DNA from: Watersipora subatra
Taxonomy: Eukaryota > Bryozoa > Gymnolaemata > Cheilostomatida > Watersiporidae
Reading direction: 5' to 3'
Length of the DNA: 64,000 bases
Assembly (NCBI RefSeq): GCF_963576615.1
Contig: NC_088711.1
Coordinates: 15,547,869 to 15,611,868 of the forward strand
Below the pieces are notes generated by a model. That model had not been told where the DNA came from and searched no databases. It was given only the letters and a program-made list of their open reading frames with translations. Below, piece by piece: positions 46,986 to 61,159 of this stretch (positions are counted from its first letter, which is position 1; every line of letters starts with the position of its first letter). The position numbers and the translations under genes were made by a program.

Positions 46986-49900
46986 CTACAGCTTCCAGAA
47001 AGAAATTTGCAAACTTACAACACTCTGTGCCCTGAGAGCTCGGTTGGTCCTCATAAGCCGCAGCTCTGCCTCTATCTCAGCATCCTCACTGTTTGGTGTG
47101 TACCTACTAAGCAGGGCACCCTGCTTGGCTAAATTTTCCTGAGCTTCAGCGAGCCTCAGTTTGAGTGCGAGAGTTCCCGATGGACTCGATAAGTCAACAC
47201 ACTCTCTAGCGTGCATTTTCTCCTGAGTATATAAAACACGCAGGAATACTACTGTTAGCTCCAGCCATGCATTCTGATCTATATAACAATGCACTGAGCC
47301 TCACACTCACTGAGCAGACAACTCTAAAACAAGGCATTAACTTTGATACAGGATGGATGCAAATGGCATTTCATAAGCATAGAGCCATAGGTTTTGTGTT
47401 ACATAATTCCTATGACCAGGCCTGTAATAGATCACTTCCCAACACCGAAATTATTTTAAGAATCTATGGTGACAAAAGGCTGCAATAAATTAATTAACAC
47501 AAAACTATTTTATTACTTGTTGCTACCATGCAACGCACTGCACATGTGTATGAAAAAGGATATCCTGCAAGCATTTTTAAACCATGATTTGTTAGTTATT
47601 CTTTTGTGTCTTCACAATGGTAATAAGGTGTAAGAGTTTTTAGTAAGTGTTGTTTATGGAGAGAATATTGTGTGAGCCACACTGAATATACTATAATGTA
47701 AAGAGAGCACTTATCAACAAAAAGCTCTAGCAAAAAGAACCTAGTTGTTAGTGCACTCTGTATACAAACAGGTGAGAAGTCGTGTCTGAAACGATGCATA
47801 AAGCTTTAAGTATAAAAAACTTAAAAAATCTGATGATAAGTTATGTCCATGTATAATAGCCACATTAAAGTCAGCTTTTTAATGTATTTAAAAATGACTA
47901 TCTACCTTTTGGTGTTTCAACTAGTACTGACCTTGCCAGTGAGTAGTTCAGAACCTTTATTCACCGTCACATACTCGCATTGTGTCTTAGGCAGGGAGAC
48001 CTGGTAGTACAAGTCATTCTTAGCCGGCCTTGCTACCGGTCTGTTCTTTACTATTATACGCGCTGGCTGCAAAAGTTAACAAACTAATTAGGAGTTGTCT
48101 TCATAAGGAGTTGTCTATATTGTTTTTATTAAACAATTTGAAACGCAGTGTACAGAACATTCTAGAAATTGAATTTGTACCAACTACAAAAAATCGCAAC
48201 AAATGACCACAAAAGAAAATCTGCTTCTACAAGCATTTACTGGTTATGGAAATTTTAAATTAGAGTCAGTCTACATTATTATTTACTTGCACTAAGTGCT
48301 GACACTTGTGCTGTCAGTCAAGTGCTGACAAGGGAAACTTGCTTGCGTGTAGTTTATATGCATTGCTATTCAATCACCTTTCCAGTCTTTTGTGTTGTGC
48401 TGATAGTGTTATATCGGCGTTGAGGAGGCACTGATGATGCTCTTACGAAAACTTTCTGTTTAGGCGATGGGTTTCCAATATCAGCCTGCAAGTAATAAAA
48501 CACACTCTAAATTATTCCTACTCGTATATGGTATGAGCCAATATACGTTTGAATCCATTAGCCCGCATTGTTCCATTACAAAGCTGTAACTGTTTAGTAG
48601 GCGCTGCATTTTTACTAATAAAATCACTAATTAGCTACCAATCAACTCTCTGGAGTATGAAGGAATGCTGAAGAGGGACTACAGCTGCTCTAACCCCTCT
48701 CATATCTATAGTGTTATACTCCCAGATCAAGTTAGCCTGAGATTCAACCGTTTAGGGATTTTATTGACATAACTGTGTAAATAAATTATTCAAATAATAG
48801 TACATTTTGACTCGGTGTACTCATCTGATCCTTAAATAAAACTTATAGCAAAATAAATGGAATCGCTAACTTAGCATAGTTGTGTTAATCCTTGATTAGA
48901 ACTCATATCACCAGAGGTTAGATAATCAGCATGTCAATTTACATTGAGGTTATACTGCAACAAGCTGAACAATTAACAAGTCATATTCCTGCTAATTTTT
49001 GGTTGCAAATTGTATTATAACACACAGGATAAGTAACATTTTTAAAAAACTGTTTTTTGTGTGAGAATGGAAAGAGTAGCAAATTCTTCACCCTTGGAAG
49101 TAAAAGAAATATCTGTATAAATTTAGATCACAAGTTTGGCTCAATTCTAAGCCAATCAGGTAGCCCGTTACAGAACTAGTTTCAATTGTAAGCCAATCGA
49201 GTAGCCTGTTAGTAAACTAGTTTCTATTCTAAGCTAATCCGGTAAGCCTAACCCGTTACGGAACTATTTTTTATTAATAGAACCAGTTTTAATTTTAAGC
49301 TAATCAGGCAGCTGGTTACAGAACTAGTTTAAATTCAAAACCAATAATTCAGCCTTTCACATTAATCTGCAGACCTTATAATCCTAAAATAAAAATTTCT
49401 TGTACAACACTATCCACCATCTTTTAAGCCTATTTTATGTTTCTCCCTTTCTTAAAACTATTGCATCAGCTCATGATGACAACATTCAGTCCTGCTGCTG
49501 CCAGTTTCTGAACAGCCCACAGAAGAATAAGACAGCCCAAAAAGGCTCATTAAAGAAAGTGCAAGAGAAGCAATAGCAAGGAGATATTCATTATAGAAAA
49601 ACATGCACGAACTTTCAAACACGCTGGAAGGTTAACAGTAATTACACGTATTAGTATAAGCTTGGCATTTGTGTTTATCGTGTAATAACATACACATTGC
49701 TAATGCAGCTTGTAATCACCTACACCCACTGTTGCCGGTGACATCAGCTGTCTGCCGAAATGGCTGCTCATAACAATCGCAGTTAATTATATTTTCTGTT
49801 TGAAAACAATGTCACTCTCTTTAGTAAATTATAACTCCCGTGAGGTTTTTGGGCAAAAAAACCATACTAAAGCAAACTAGAGTTATTTCATCTAAAAACA

Positions 49901-52900
49901 AGAGAGATATAGCAAGGAATTAGCAAAGCTTTGAACATGCAAAGAAAACTAACAAAATTTTGCTAGCTGTAAAAAGTAAGGAAGCAAATATAAAGAAAGC
50001 AAAGATGAGGTATTGCAAAAGGAAAGGAGTAGAAAGAGAATGAACCAACTCACAATAGTCTTGGCGACATTACGGAGGGCTTGGTTGTCTCTCCTGACAG
50101 ATGTTGATATTAGGTCATCGCTGTCATCCATTGTGGCTCCTGCAATTTTGTAGGCGCTGTAGCTGTCCCTTCCATAGCCAGGCAGGTATGATATACCGTA
50201 CACCTCCTCTGCAACCAACAAGCCTTACAGTTAAACTGACATTCGCTTCAAGTTACGCAAAATAAAACTATGTCCTTTAGTAACTTTCACAACTGCATGT
50301 AGCTAATTTTGGACTGGAAATACTAGGTCCAACTATGCATCCAAATCCAAGTTTGCACTGAAGCTCACTTTTAGTGTATAAGATTCGCTAAATATAATCA
50401 TGGCTGAGGTTTTGAAAATCCTAGTGAAAACCTTTGATATTCAACACAAATCATGCTCAAATATTTAAGTTGAGGCTTCAAAGCTAGATGGCTTAACTTT
50501 AGCATCACATAAACATCTATATGTAGGTTTGTGTAGGTCTATATAACTATGTAACACATCTAAGTCTGTGTATAGGCCTATATGACTGTATAACAGAAAT
50601 GGGTTTTGTTCACTCCCATAACTGAAGATTCCAACGAAATGCGTGAGGTGCTGAGCCTCAACATATAGAATATTTCAAGCGGCTTAACAAGCTAACGTTT
50701 GAGTTCAGTGGCTAATTCAAACAATTTCGAAACAGTCTCTCAAGGTAGGTTACATTACAATTTGATGAGAATGATCTAATGGTAGACTATATTGTTAGAC
50801 TATGACTAGGTTAAAGAAATTGTTTACCAGAATTTATGATCAAGGCATTTGAGCTCCCATTATAATTTTCAATTTGATGGGCGATCCATGCCAATTTCGA
50901 CAAAGCTTTGTATCAACATTGCCCACTACATTATTTAAATCTCTGGAAAGTTGGCATAAATCCAAGAAGACTAACAATTTTTTACCGGAGAAGAATATTT
51001 TCTATTTTGCCATATGTAGCTAGTGTACATATTTATCAGATGAAGATATAGAGAAGGTAAAAAGGCTACAAAGACTTTGGGTTAGAGTGATGATGCCTCA
51101 CAAGGAGAATTATGACCAACGACTGAAGGCCTTTGGGCTCAATAAACTTTCAGAATGCTTGATTCTCTGCCATCTAAAGTACTGTAACAGACTACCCTGT
51201 ATACCCAACCATCCACTTCATAGCTACACCTCACAAAAACCGCTGAACACTCCAGATATAAACATCTTGATTGTCCTATATCTAGAATATTCTTAAATCA
51301 TGGCAATCTTTTTTAAATACTAGTGAATTCCCATGCTATTTTTTCTATACAGCTTGAATTGCTTTTGTCAGCATTGGCTAGTGAAATAAAGTTAAAGTCT
51401 AATCAAAACAGTTGATACAAAGAATGGTTACTGTTGCATCTTTCACACTATGCAGGAGAGGGCTGCATTAAAAGCTTCATTGTCATATATATATTGCTTT
51501 TTCTATAGAATTTTATAGCTAAATCACTGATTATTAATAATCTATAAATATTTATATTTTATAAAATATTTACCATAAATCTCAGGACGTGTCATTGATG
51601 CTGCCGAAGATCCCTTGCTCAGCCTGGTTCCAAATGTACGGGTAGGGTAGCCGAGATCAAAGTAGCGTGTTGATGTGAGTGAGTGTGGCGGTGCTACAGC
51701 GACCCGAGCTTTGTTAGGAGTCTGGTATAGAGCCTTGGAAACAGGTTTAGCAGGCCTTGGGCAAGTAAAACCGTAGTACTGCCCTTGAGCCGGGCAGTAT
51801 GATGGCAGCCTCCTAGACTTGACGATAGGAGGTTGTGACAGGCTGCCAACACTTGAGCTCTGGTAGAGAGCCGCTGGCTGTTAGACAAGGAGTGTAACTT
51901 TATAACATAAGTTAAATTAAGTTATAACATATTCACTTAAGGATAACTGATGAACCAGTTCTCCACTCGCCTTGATAATGTATACTTTTAAAAAAATTTT
52001 TTAGCGTCAATATCATCGCCTCCAAAAGAATGTTTTTTATAGTTAAAACATTAAATCATAATTTAAGGAAAAAATAAATATAACAAGTTAGATATTCAAG
52101 AAATTGCTTTCTGAATAATTCTGATGTATTTTAGCAGTTAAATATACATGTAGTGGCAATGGTATTATTACCGCAAGTCTATCTGTAGGGTGGAGAAGTA
52201 AGTAGTTGTCTCTCCTTGGATAATGATGCTGGTTCGATGCAAAAAGATCAGATATGTAACTTGGACAGTCTATTTAAAATCTATGATCATAGACAGAGCA
52301 AAAGTATAAATGTATAAATACAGAAAAGGAAGAATGCATAGATGATGGCCCAAGTCAGTAGTACATTAGTGATAACTATCAACGCATATTTTTGATATAT
52401 AAATAAAAAGTCTCTAAGATATTTAGGACATAAAATGAATTGTAATAAACTTCTATACCATAGATAAAATAGCTATATATGGATTAATAATAAAACTGCT
52501 GCGCCGGGATGGTCAATAAGCTTCTAGATGAGTGCAATAGGTTTATAGTTTTACTGATTGTGGCTGTCAACTATTCTACATGACTATTCTATAACATTGA
52601 CTTGTTAATACAGAAACCTTCCAATTTTGTCTCATCAGTTACTCTATATGGTGACATACAAGTGTGAGTGTAAAGAGATTTGGCTTGAAGCATGTAAATG
52701 CTGGAAAATTTAAATTAGCTTTAATTTAACTTTCATCCATTGACAGACAATGATTGAAACTTTGAAAACAAATTTATTACATAATATGAAGTTATTGAAG
52801 ATGAATTCATCAAAGTCTCTTATTTATCCATATAGCATCAGCAGAACAAAATGATATTGCTGATGTGAACATATGTTTTGCTGAGAAAGCTTAAAACCAC

Positions 52901-53222
52901 AAAGCGTCTGATGTATGACTTCCCAAAACACATCCCATTTTTAAGTTTAACAATTCAAGTGCAACTGGTCTGTATGTATCCTCAGTCAAAATGGGTGTGA
53001 TATATCCGAGACATAATAAGAGAGGATATAAAGCGAATAGCGAGTCCAAAACAGAAAAATCTCATCATTTTGTAAAATCACTGATAAGGTTCAACAAAGC
53101 CGAGGGTTGACCACCTTCTATAGCAATTAATTAACAAGTTTTATTTAATGTAACATGCACACAGCGTATTTAACAAAGAAAGAACTTACCACAGAGCCAC
53201 TTCTGTAGAGTGCGTATCCCAT
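46986..53222 (-). CDS. Unrecognised multi-exon gene (about 345 residues visible)
   Basis: Exons on the minus strand: 53222-53190 (MGYALYRSGSV), 52269-52172, 51877-51574, 50208-50054, 48485-48378, 48066-47932, 47222-47019. Junctions from the second exon onward are GT-AG and in phase. The first exon ends in phase 0 but the second needs one more base, so a small exon may be missing between them. The N-terminal half is rich in Tyr, Ser, Pro and Arg (YYGFTCPRPAKPVSKALYQT, VYGISYLPGYGRDSYSAY). A basic Pro/Val segment follows, and the last exon is a predicted helix or coiled coil (LKLRLAEAQENLAKQ, AEIEAELRLMRTNRAL). No signal peptide, membrane segment or catalytic motif was seen. If the last exon is not spliced at its GTAAGT, a stop follows at 46986; otherwise more exons lie to the left. 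Low-complexity Tyr-rich sequence plus a coiled coil would suit a cytoskeletal or ciliary protein, but that is a guess. Confidence 0.65.
49140..49350. repeat. Decayed repeat of about 45 bp in an intron
   Basis: Four to five poor copies of taagccaatcaggtagcc ... gttacagaactagttt. This is an old, degenerating minisatellite between exons 50208-50054 and 48485-48378. Confidence 0.6.
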
Positions 53223-55137
53223 GACTACCAGGCCTGACAGCTTACTTCCCAAATATGATCAGCGGCAAATGATCAATCCGTGCACTAATTTAATGTGCAT
53301 GCTTGTGCCTCATACACTATATAATATAATTACTGCACGTACCTACATCAGACAGGCAGGCTTTTAGTGCTCACTAGAATAGCCAGCTTTTTTCAGTAAT
53401 TGATAGCTGTGTATACCACGCACCTATCTTACAGTGATATAACTTGCAGTACTAGTGAGAAAACTTGAATTTGCATGTGAAAATTCTACATAACATGGAT
53501 AGGAACAATATTCAACCATTTTTCAAAGCATATTATTTATGTTTGAGAAGTAGAGTCTGTACAACCAATGGGTATAACTACTTGTATATATTTAATAATT
53601 TTTTAATCAGCAGCTTTTGAGTTTTATTTAACGCTCTAACAATGATAGGATACCTGACAGTTTATGAATCCAAACGCCTTGTCACAGAAAGGGATTTGAA
53701 TCAATCCATTTAATTGCTCCAGCGTATACTGTGGGTTTGGCTATAAATTATTAGTGATACACTATATCTATGTGGAGCCATACTGTTCAAATCATTGAAG
53801 AAAAATAAACTCTTTGAATAAAGAAACTAAACAATCTGTTGGCGGGAACAAAAACTTTCAATACTTTTACCAACTACCCACAAGGTGGGTCGGTGTATTT
53901 ACGTGTCCCGTCTATTTGCTAAAAGATTTAATACAATTTATCTGTAGTTTCAAGGACTACTTAAGGAATAGATTTGATGGCAATTATCTCATTTTTAGCG
54001 AAGCTTTGTATTGACATACTTACCCATAGCAATGCATGCTGCTCAATGTGTTTTGAACAGCGCAAAAGACTTGGAATGTTCTAGATCTAGAACATGTAGA
54101 TATTGGGGAGTGTATAAAGTGCATACTGAAGGCTTTATAATATAGCTTACACAATGAGCCACTAGCATCACATAAATTTGATCAACAAGAAGGCCGTTAT
54201 TTATAAGTTTGGTAAAACGATAGCCATAAACACCTAGTGATAGTTAAAATTCACAGAAACTTGGTCAATAGAACTTTAAAAGGCTGAGCTTGTCACAACA
54301 ATATTGCTAATTTATTATGGCCGATTCATAACAAGAGCAATAATTGGTAAAGAAAAATATAACGCAATAGACAGGTGCCCACTTTGCAAGCCATGTATTG
54401 CCATGCTGAGTATAATAACAAAATGTGCTTAAAGAGTCCCTACTGCTGAAGCCTGAGAGCATAATTAGCAGGCATCTGTGGCCCATTAAGGCCAGGATAT
54501 AATCTCTATTGAGCAATCGACTACGAAGTGCGCAGCTCACCGTTGCCAGACCATAAAAGGCAAAAAGATAAAATAACAAGGATTGAATGTAGGTTAAGTC
54601 ATTTGTAGGTGGCTGAATTGTTCTCAGTTGAACACAGAAAACAGCTAATTACATAGACATAGATATTATGTAAGTAAATACAGTAAACTCTTTTAAATTG
54701 TACAAGTTTTTAATAGATTGTTAGATGTGCAGCGAACGCACCATTATGCTTAAAAAATCCTATCTATGTAATGCGTATTATTAATACTACTGTAGTACCC
54801 TGGCAGTCTGCTGTGCCGTTAGAGATTGTCAGGAATAAAGCACAGATACTAAGTATAAGCACAACTAATCTAAATGACATGTACATGTGGGCCAACAACA
54901 ACCGCAAGTAGTAACATGCCGGTATGCTAAGCCCAATGTTCCAATCCCTTACAATGCAATCTTTTTTCCAACCTCCACCCAAAATTTTAAAAAGATAGAC
55001 ACAGCTTTAACTATAGTAATTATCACATAGAATGTTTTTTATAATAAGTTCGATATATCTATGTAATAGATCCATATACCTATGTAAAATATAATATAGG
55101 AGATAAAAAGCTCTATTTCAAAGTTCATAGTGCGCAT
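53223..55137. other. Intergenic stretch between two minus-strand genes
   Basis: It should hold the promoter of the unrecognised gene (ATG at 53222) and the 3' UTR of ZSWIM7. No convincing TATA element, array or coding exon was seen. Confidence 0.4.
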
Positions 55138-56950
55138 TTAGGCAGGAGACTCATCAAACATGAAGGATTTAATGAGGCGTAAGAAATGGGAGTTGTCAGC
55201 TATGTTTCTCACTACTACTCTGTCCAAATGCTGAGCAAGTCTTATAGCGAGGAGATGCTTGCACATAATGGATGAAGTCATTCTTGAGATGTTGGCTTTA
55301 AATTCAGTGCAATAACAGCTCAGGGGCTCCACATCAAAACAGTGAAACAAGCCTGATGGACTGGAAACCTGCAGTAATATTAGTTGTACACTGTGGACAG
55401 ACAACTCGAATATTTTTCAGAAAAGATCCAGTGTTTTGAGTTAAGCGATTCTGATTAAACCTTTAATACGTAATTAGCCAATAACATCAGTTGTCTGTAA
55501 AATATCAAGAGTAAAAAGAAGAACCAAAGAATGAAAACAGAAATCCCAAATTATCAATGTTTAGCTCAACTTTTAATGTGAAAAATTGGGGACATATTAA
55601 CAAAACAATAAAACGTTTTCATGAGACAAATAAACAAGAACTATAAAGTTATGAAAGGAGGCTATATACAAAGTTGTTCAGGAACCACAAAGCAACAAAT
55701 ACTTCACTGAAAGATAATGAGCCAGACAAAAATAAGATTGTTTTATGATCCATAAAGTGATGAAGGCTGGGTACAGCCATAATTGTTTATGATCCATAAA
55801 GTGATGAAGGTTGGGTACGACCCCAATTGTTTATGATCCATAAAGTGATGAAGGCTGGGTACAGCCATAATTGTTTATGATCCATAAAGTGATGAAGGTT
55901 GGGTACAACCATAATTGTTTATGATCCATAAAGTGATGAAGGTTGGGTACAACCATAATTGTTTATGATCCATAAAGTGATGAAGGTTGGGTACAACCAT
56001 AATTGTTTATGATCCATAAAGTGATGAAGGTTGGGTACAACCATAATTGTTTATGATCCATAAAGTGATGAAGGTTGGGTACAACCATAATTGTTTATGA
56101 TCCATAAAGTGATGAAGGTTGGGTACAACCATAATTGTTTATGATCCATAAAGTGATGAAGGTTGGGTACAACCATAATTGTTTATGATCCATAAAGTGA
56201 TGAAGGTTGGGTACAACCATAATTGTTTATGATCCATAAAGTGATGAAGGTTGGGTACAACCATAATTGTTTATGATCCATAAAGTGATGAAGGTTGGGT
56301 ACAACCATAATTGTTTATGATCCACAAAGTGATGAAGGTTGGGTACAACCATAATTGTTTATGATCCACAAAGTGATGAAGGTTGGGTACAACTATAATT
56401 GTTTATGATCCATAAAGTGATGAAGGTTGGGTACAACCATAATTGTTTATGATCCATAAAGTGAGTAAAAGGTAACGTAGATAGATCAAATTAAACCACA
56501 AATAATGAAGAATTTAAACCATAAATAATGAAGTCACTAATAATACTAAAAACATCCACTTACTATCGCCTTTGCATACCCACATCACATAAATTTGCAC
56601 GAATGTTTGTCCTGACATACAAAGGCAGTTCCAGCATGTGAAGCATGAAAATTCTCGAATTATTCCAGTTTTAGAAGTGACAAAGCTGCTAGCGATTTTA
56701 ACATAAAACATAATAAAAACATACATTGGAGATATTTTGGATTATAGCTATTATTTTCAATTGAAACTTCAATTGAAAAATTATTTATCTATTTCATGTA
56801 CATACTTTTATAATGAGAAAAGACGACTCCAAATTGAGTGGAATTACCTGGAAGATGTGTCTCCCTGTTAAAGTCTGAAGTTTAACGATGTGACCCTGGT
56901 CAAGGATGTCTAGAGCTCCAACTGTGATTCCAGGAAAGAGGATATTGAGA
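55138..56950 (-). CDS. ZSWIM7: ZSWIM7 (SWS1-type SWIM zinc finger), C-terminal two exons
   Basis: Exons on the minus strand: 56950-56848 (103 nt, opening with the third base of a codon, then LNILFPGITVGALDIL) and 55368-55138 (ending at TAA 55140-55138). The first ends TGRHIFQ in phase 0; the second begins VSSPSGLFHCFDVEPLSCYC. The SWIM motif CxC...CxH is intact: CYC, then MCKHLLAIRLAQ. Length and order match human ZSWIM7 (LKFLFG, ALDLVDRQSI, SPSGRRVYQV, CSC, LCKHLLAVYLSQ). ZSWIM7 forms the Shu-like complex with SWSAP1 and promotes RAD51 loading in homologous recombination, notably in meiosis. The upstream coding exon or exons (about 40 residues) were not found; they may lie beyond the satellite at 57.4-61.1 kb or outside the window. 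The intron between the two exons contains a 44-bp array. Confidence 0.85.
55740..56465. repeat. 44-bp minisatellite in the last ZSWIM7 intron
   Basis: About 16 copies of a 44-bp unit: ttatgatccataaagtgatg then aaggttgggtacaaccataa then ttgt. Most are identical, so expansion or homogenisation is recent. The segment ggttgggtacaacc can fold as a short hairpin in every unit. Confidence 0.93.
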
Positions 56951-57366
56951 CTAGAATATAATAAAAGGCAGGCAATAGAATCATATCCACAGTACCATAG
57001 TCATTAACTAATTAACTACTACTTTAGTTTACAACCATAAGTAAGGCCGATCAGCTTTAAAACTTCATACTTGAATGGTTGCGCTACGACGGAAATGAAC
57101 ATCATGTGAGATCGTAAAAACTCCAAAAACAACTTTTTTCAGCTGAGGTGATAGCCTAATCTCCACAAGGATGATTAATAAACCCCACTAATTAGCATGC
57201 CTTCCACCATTTAAAAACAATAACATTCATTAGAAATCTTTTTTTTATTGAGGTCAGAGGGCTATTTTTAACACAACCTAGCCATAATAATATTAGTTTA
57301 GCTTATAGTGCTTGGCTGACATCTTCTTGCAGCCCACTACAAAATAATGATGATACCTAGATGAGT

Positions 57367-60300
57367 ACATCATGGCAAAATATTACTACACCATAGTAAA
57401 ATATTACTACACCATAGTAAAATATTACTACACCATAGTAAAATATTACACCATAGTAAAATATTACTACACCATAGCAAAATATTACTACACCATAGTA
57501 AAATATTACTACACCATAGTAAAATATTACTACACCATAGTAAAATATTACTACACCATAGTAAAATATTACTACACCATAGTAAAATATTACTACATCA
57601 TAGTAAAATATTACTACATCATAGTAATATATTACTACACCATAGTAAAATATTACTACACCATAGTAAAATATTACTACACCATAGTAAAATATTACTA
57701 CACCATAGTAAAATATTACTACATCATAGTAAAATATTACTACACCATAGTAAAATATTACTACACCATAGTAATATATTACTACATCATAGTAATATAT
57801 TACTACACCATAGTAAAATATTACTACACCATAGTAAAATATTACTACACCATAGTAAAATATTACTACACCATAGTAAAATATTACTACATCATAGTAA
57901 AATATTACTACACCATAGTAAAATATTACCACACCATAGTAAAATATTACCACATCATAGTAAAATATTACTACATCATAGTAATATATTACTACATCAT
58001 AGTAAAATATTACTACATCATAGTAATATATTACTACATCATAGTAAAATATTACTACACCATAGTAAAATATTACTACACCATAGTAAAATATTACTAC
58101 ACCATAGTAAAATATTACTACACCATAGTAAAATATTACTACATCATAGTAAAATATTACTACACCATAGTAATATATTACTACACCATAGTAATATATT
58201 ACTACACCATAGTAATATATTACTACACCATAGTAAAATATTACTACACCATAGTAAAATATTACTACACCATTGTAATATATTACTACATCATAGTAAT
58301 ATATTACTACACCATAGTAATATATTACTACACCATAGTAATATATTACTACACCATAGTAAAATATTACTACACCATAGTAATATATTACTACACCATA
58401 GTAAAATATTACTACACCATAGTAAAATATTACTACACCATAGTAAAATATTACTACACCATAGTAATATATTACTACATCATAGTAATATATTACTACA
58501 CCATAGTAATATATTACTACACCATAGTAATATATTACTACACCATAGTAAAATATTACTACACCATAGTAATATATTACTACACCATAGTAAAATATTA
58601 CTACACCATAGTAAAATATTACCACGCCATAGCAAAATATTACCACATCATAGTAAAATATTACTACACCATAGTAAAATATTACTACATCATGGCAAAA
58701 TATTACTACATCATAGTAAAATATTACTACATCATAGTAAAATATTACTACATCATAGTAATATATTACTACATCATAGTAAAATATTACTACACCATAG
58801 TAATATATTACTACACCATAGTAATATATTACTACACCATAGTAAAATATTACTACACCATAGTAAAATATTACTACACCATAGTAAAATATTACTACAC
58901 CATAGTAAAATATTACTCCATCATAGTAAAATATTACTACACCATAGTAATATATTACTACACCATAGTAATATATTACTACACCATAGTAAAATATTAC
59001 CACACCATAGTAAAATATTACCACACCATAGTAAAATATTACCACATCATAGTAAAATATTACTACATCATAGTAATATATTACTACATCATAGTAAAAT
59101 ATTACTACATCATAGTAATATATTACTACATCATAGTAAAATATTACTACACCATAGTAAAATATTACTACACCATAGTAAAATATTACTACACCATAGT
59201 AAAATATTACTACACCATAGTAAAATATTACTACATCATAGTAAAATATTACTACACCATAGTAATATATTACTACACCATAGTAATATATTACTACACC
59301 ATAGTAATATATTACTACACCATAGTAAAATATTACTACACCATAGTAAAATATTACTACACCATAGTAATATATTACTACATCATAGTAATATATTACT
59401 ACACCATAGTAATATATTACTACACCATAGTAATATATTACTACACCATAGTAAAATATTACTACACCATAGTAATATATTACTACACCATAGTAAAATA
59501 TTACTACACCATAGTAAAATATTACTACACCATAGTAAAATATTACTACACCATAGTAATATATTACTACATCATAGTAATATATTACTACACCATAGTA
59601 ATATATTACTACACCATAGTAATATATTACTACACCATAGTAAAATATTACTACACCATAGTAATATATTACTACACCATAGTAAAATATTACTACACCA
59701 TAGTAAAATATTACCACGCCATAGCAAAATATTACCACATCATAGTAAAATATTACTACACCATAGTAAAATATTACTACATCATGGCAAAATATTACTA
59801 CATCATAGTAAAATATTACTACATCATAGTAAAATATTACTACATCATAGTAATATATTACTACATCATAGTAAAATATTACTACACCATAGTAATATAT
59901 TACTACACCATAGTAATATATTACTACACCATAGTAAAATATTACTACACCATAGTAAAATATTACTACACCATAGTAAAATATTACTACACCATAGTAA
60001 AATATTACTACATCATAGTAAAATATTACTACACCATAGTAATATATTACTACACCATAGTAATATATTACTACACCATAGTAAAATATTACCACACCAT
60101 AGTAAAATATTACCACACCATAGTAAAATATTACCACATCATAGTAAAATATTACTACATCATAGTAATATATTACTACATCATAGTAAAATATTACTAC
60201 ATCATAGTAATATATTACTACATCATAGTAAAATATTACTACACCATAGTAAAATATTACTACACCATAGTAAAATATTACTACACCATAGTAAAATATT

Positions 60301-61086
60301 ACTACACCATAGTAAAATATTACTACATCATAGTAAAATATTACTACACCATAGTAATATATTACTACACCATAGTAATATATTACTACACCATAGTAAT
60401 ATATTACTACACCATAGTAAAATATTACTACACCATAGTAAAATATTACTACACCATAGTAATATATTACTACATCATAGTAATATATTACTACACCATA
60501 GTAATATATTACTACACCATAGTAATATATTACTACACCATAGTAAAATATTACTACACCATAGTAAAATATTACTACACCATAGTAAAATATTACTACA
60601 CCATAGTAATATATTACTACATCATAGTAATATATTACTACACCATAGTAATATATTACTACACCATAGTAATATATTACTACACCATAGTAAAATATTA
60701 CTACACCATAGTAATATATTACTACACCATAGTAAAATATTACTACACCATAGTAAAATATTACCACGCCATAGCAAAATATTACCACATCATAGTAAAA
60801 TATTACTACACCATAGTAAAATATTACTACATCATGGCAAAATATTACTACATCATAGTAAAATATTACTACATCATAGTAAAATATTACTACATCATAG
60901 TAAAATATTACTACATCATAGTAAAATATTACTACATCATAGTAAAATATTACTACACCATAGTAAAATATTACTACACCATAGTAAAATATTACTACAT
61001 CATAGTAAAATATTACTACACCATAGTAAAATATTACTACATCATAGTAAAATATTACCACGCCATAGCAAAATATTACTACATTA
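57367..61086. repeat. Satellite of 21-bp monomers with higher-order structure
   Basis: About 177 copies of a 21-bp monomer (atagtaaaatattactacac plus c), with variants tagtaatatattac, ctacatcatag, ccacaccatag and ccacgccatagc. The landmark accacgccatagcaaaatat recurs at 58621, 59713 and 60763, that is 1092 and 1050 bases apart (52 and 50 monomers), with the same variant order between. Many monomers hold the palindrome agtaatatattact. Very long open frames on both strands (1266 and 1241 codons) arise only because 21 is a multiple of three and the unit lacks stops in those frames. Confidence 0.95.
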
Positions 61087-61159
61087 CTATTGCATGATAG
61101 TAAGAGACTATCTAAGCAGTGTAGTGGCATCAACAAGTGTCCCAGGCAGCTGACCATCT

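Noticed and set aside
57357-61157. Open frames of 1266 codons (minus) and 1241 codons (plus) across the satellite
   Set aside because: The 21-bp unit has no stop in these frames, so both strands stay open by arithmetic. The heptapeptide repeats (such as YYYTIVK) have no composition or start context of a real protein.
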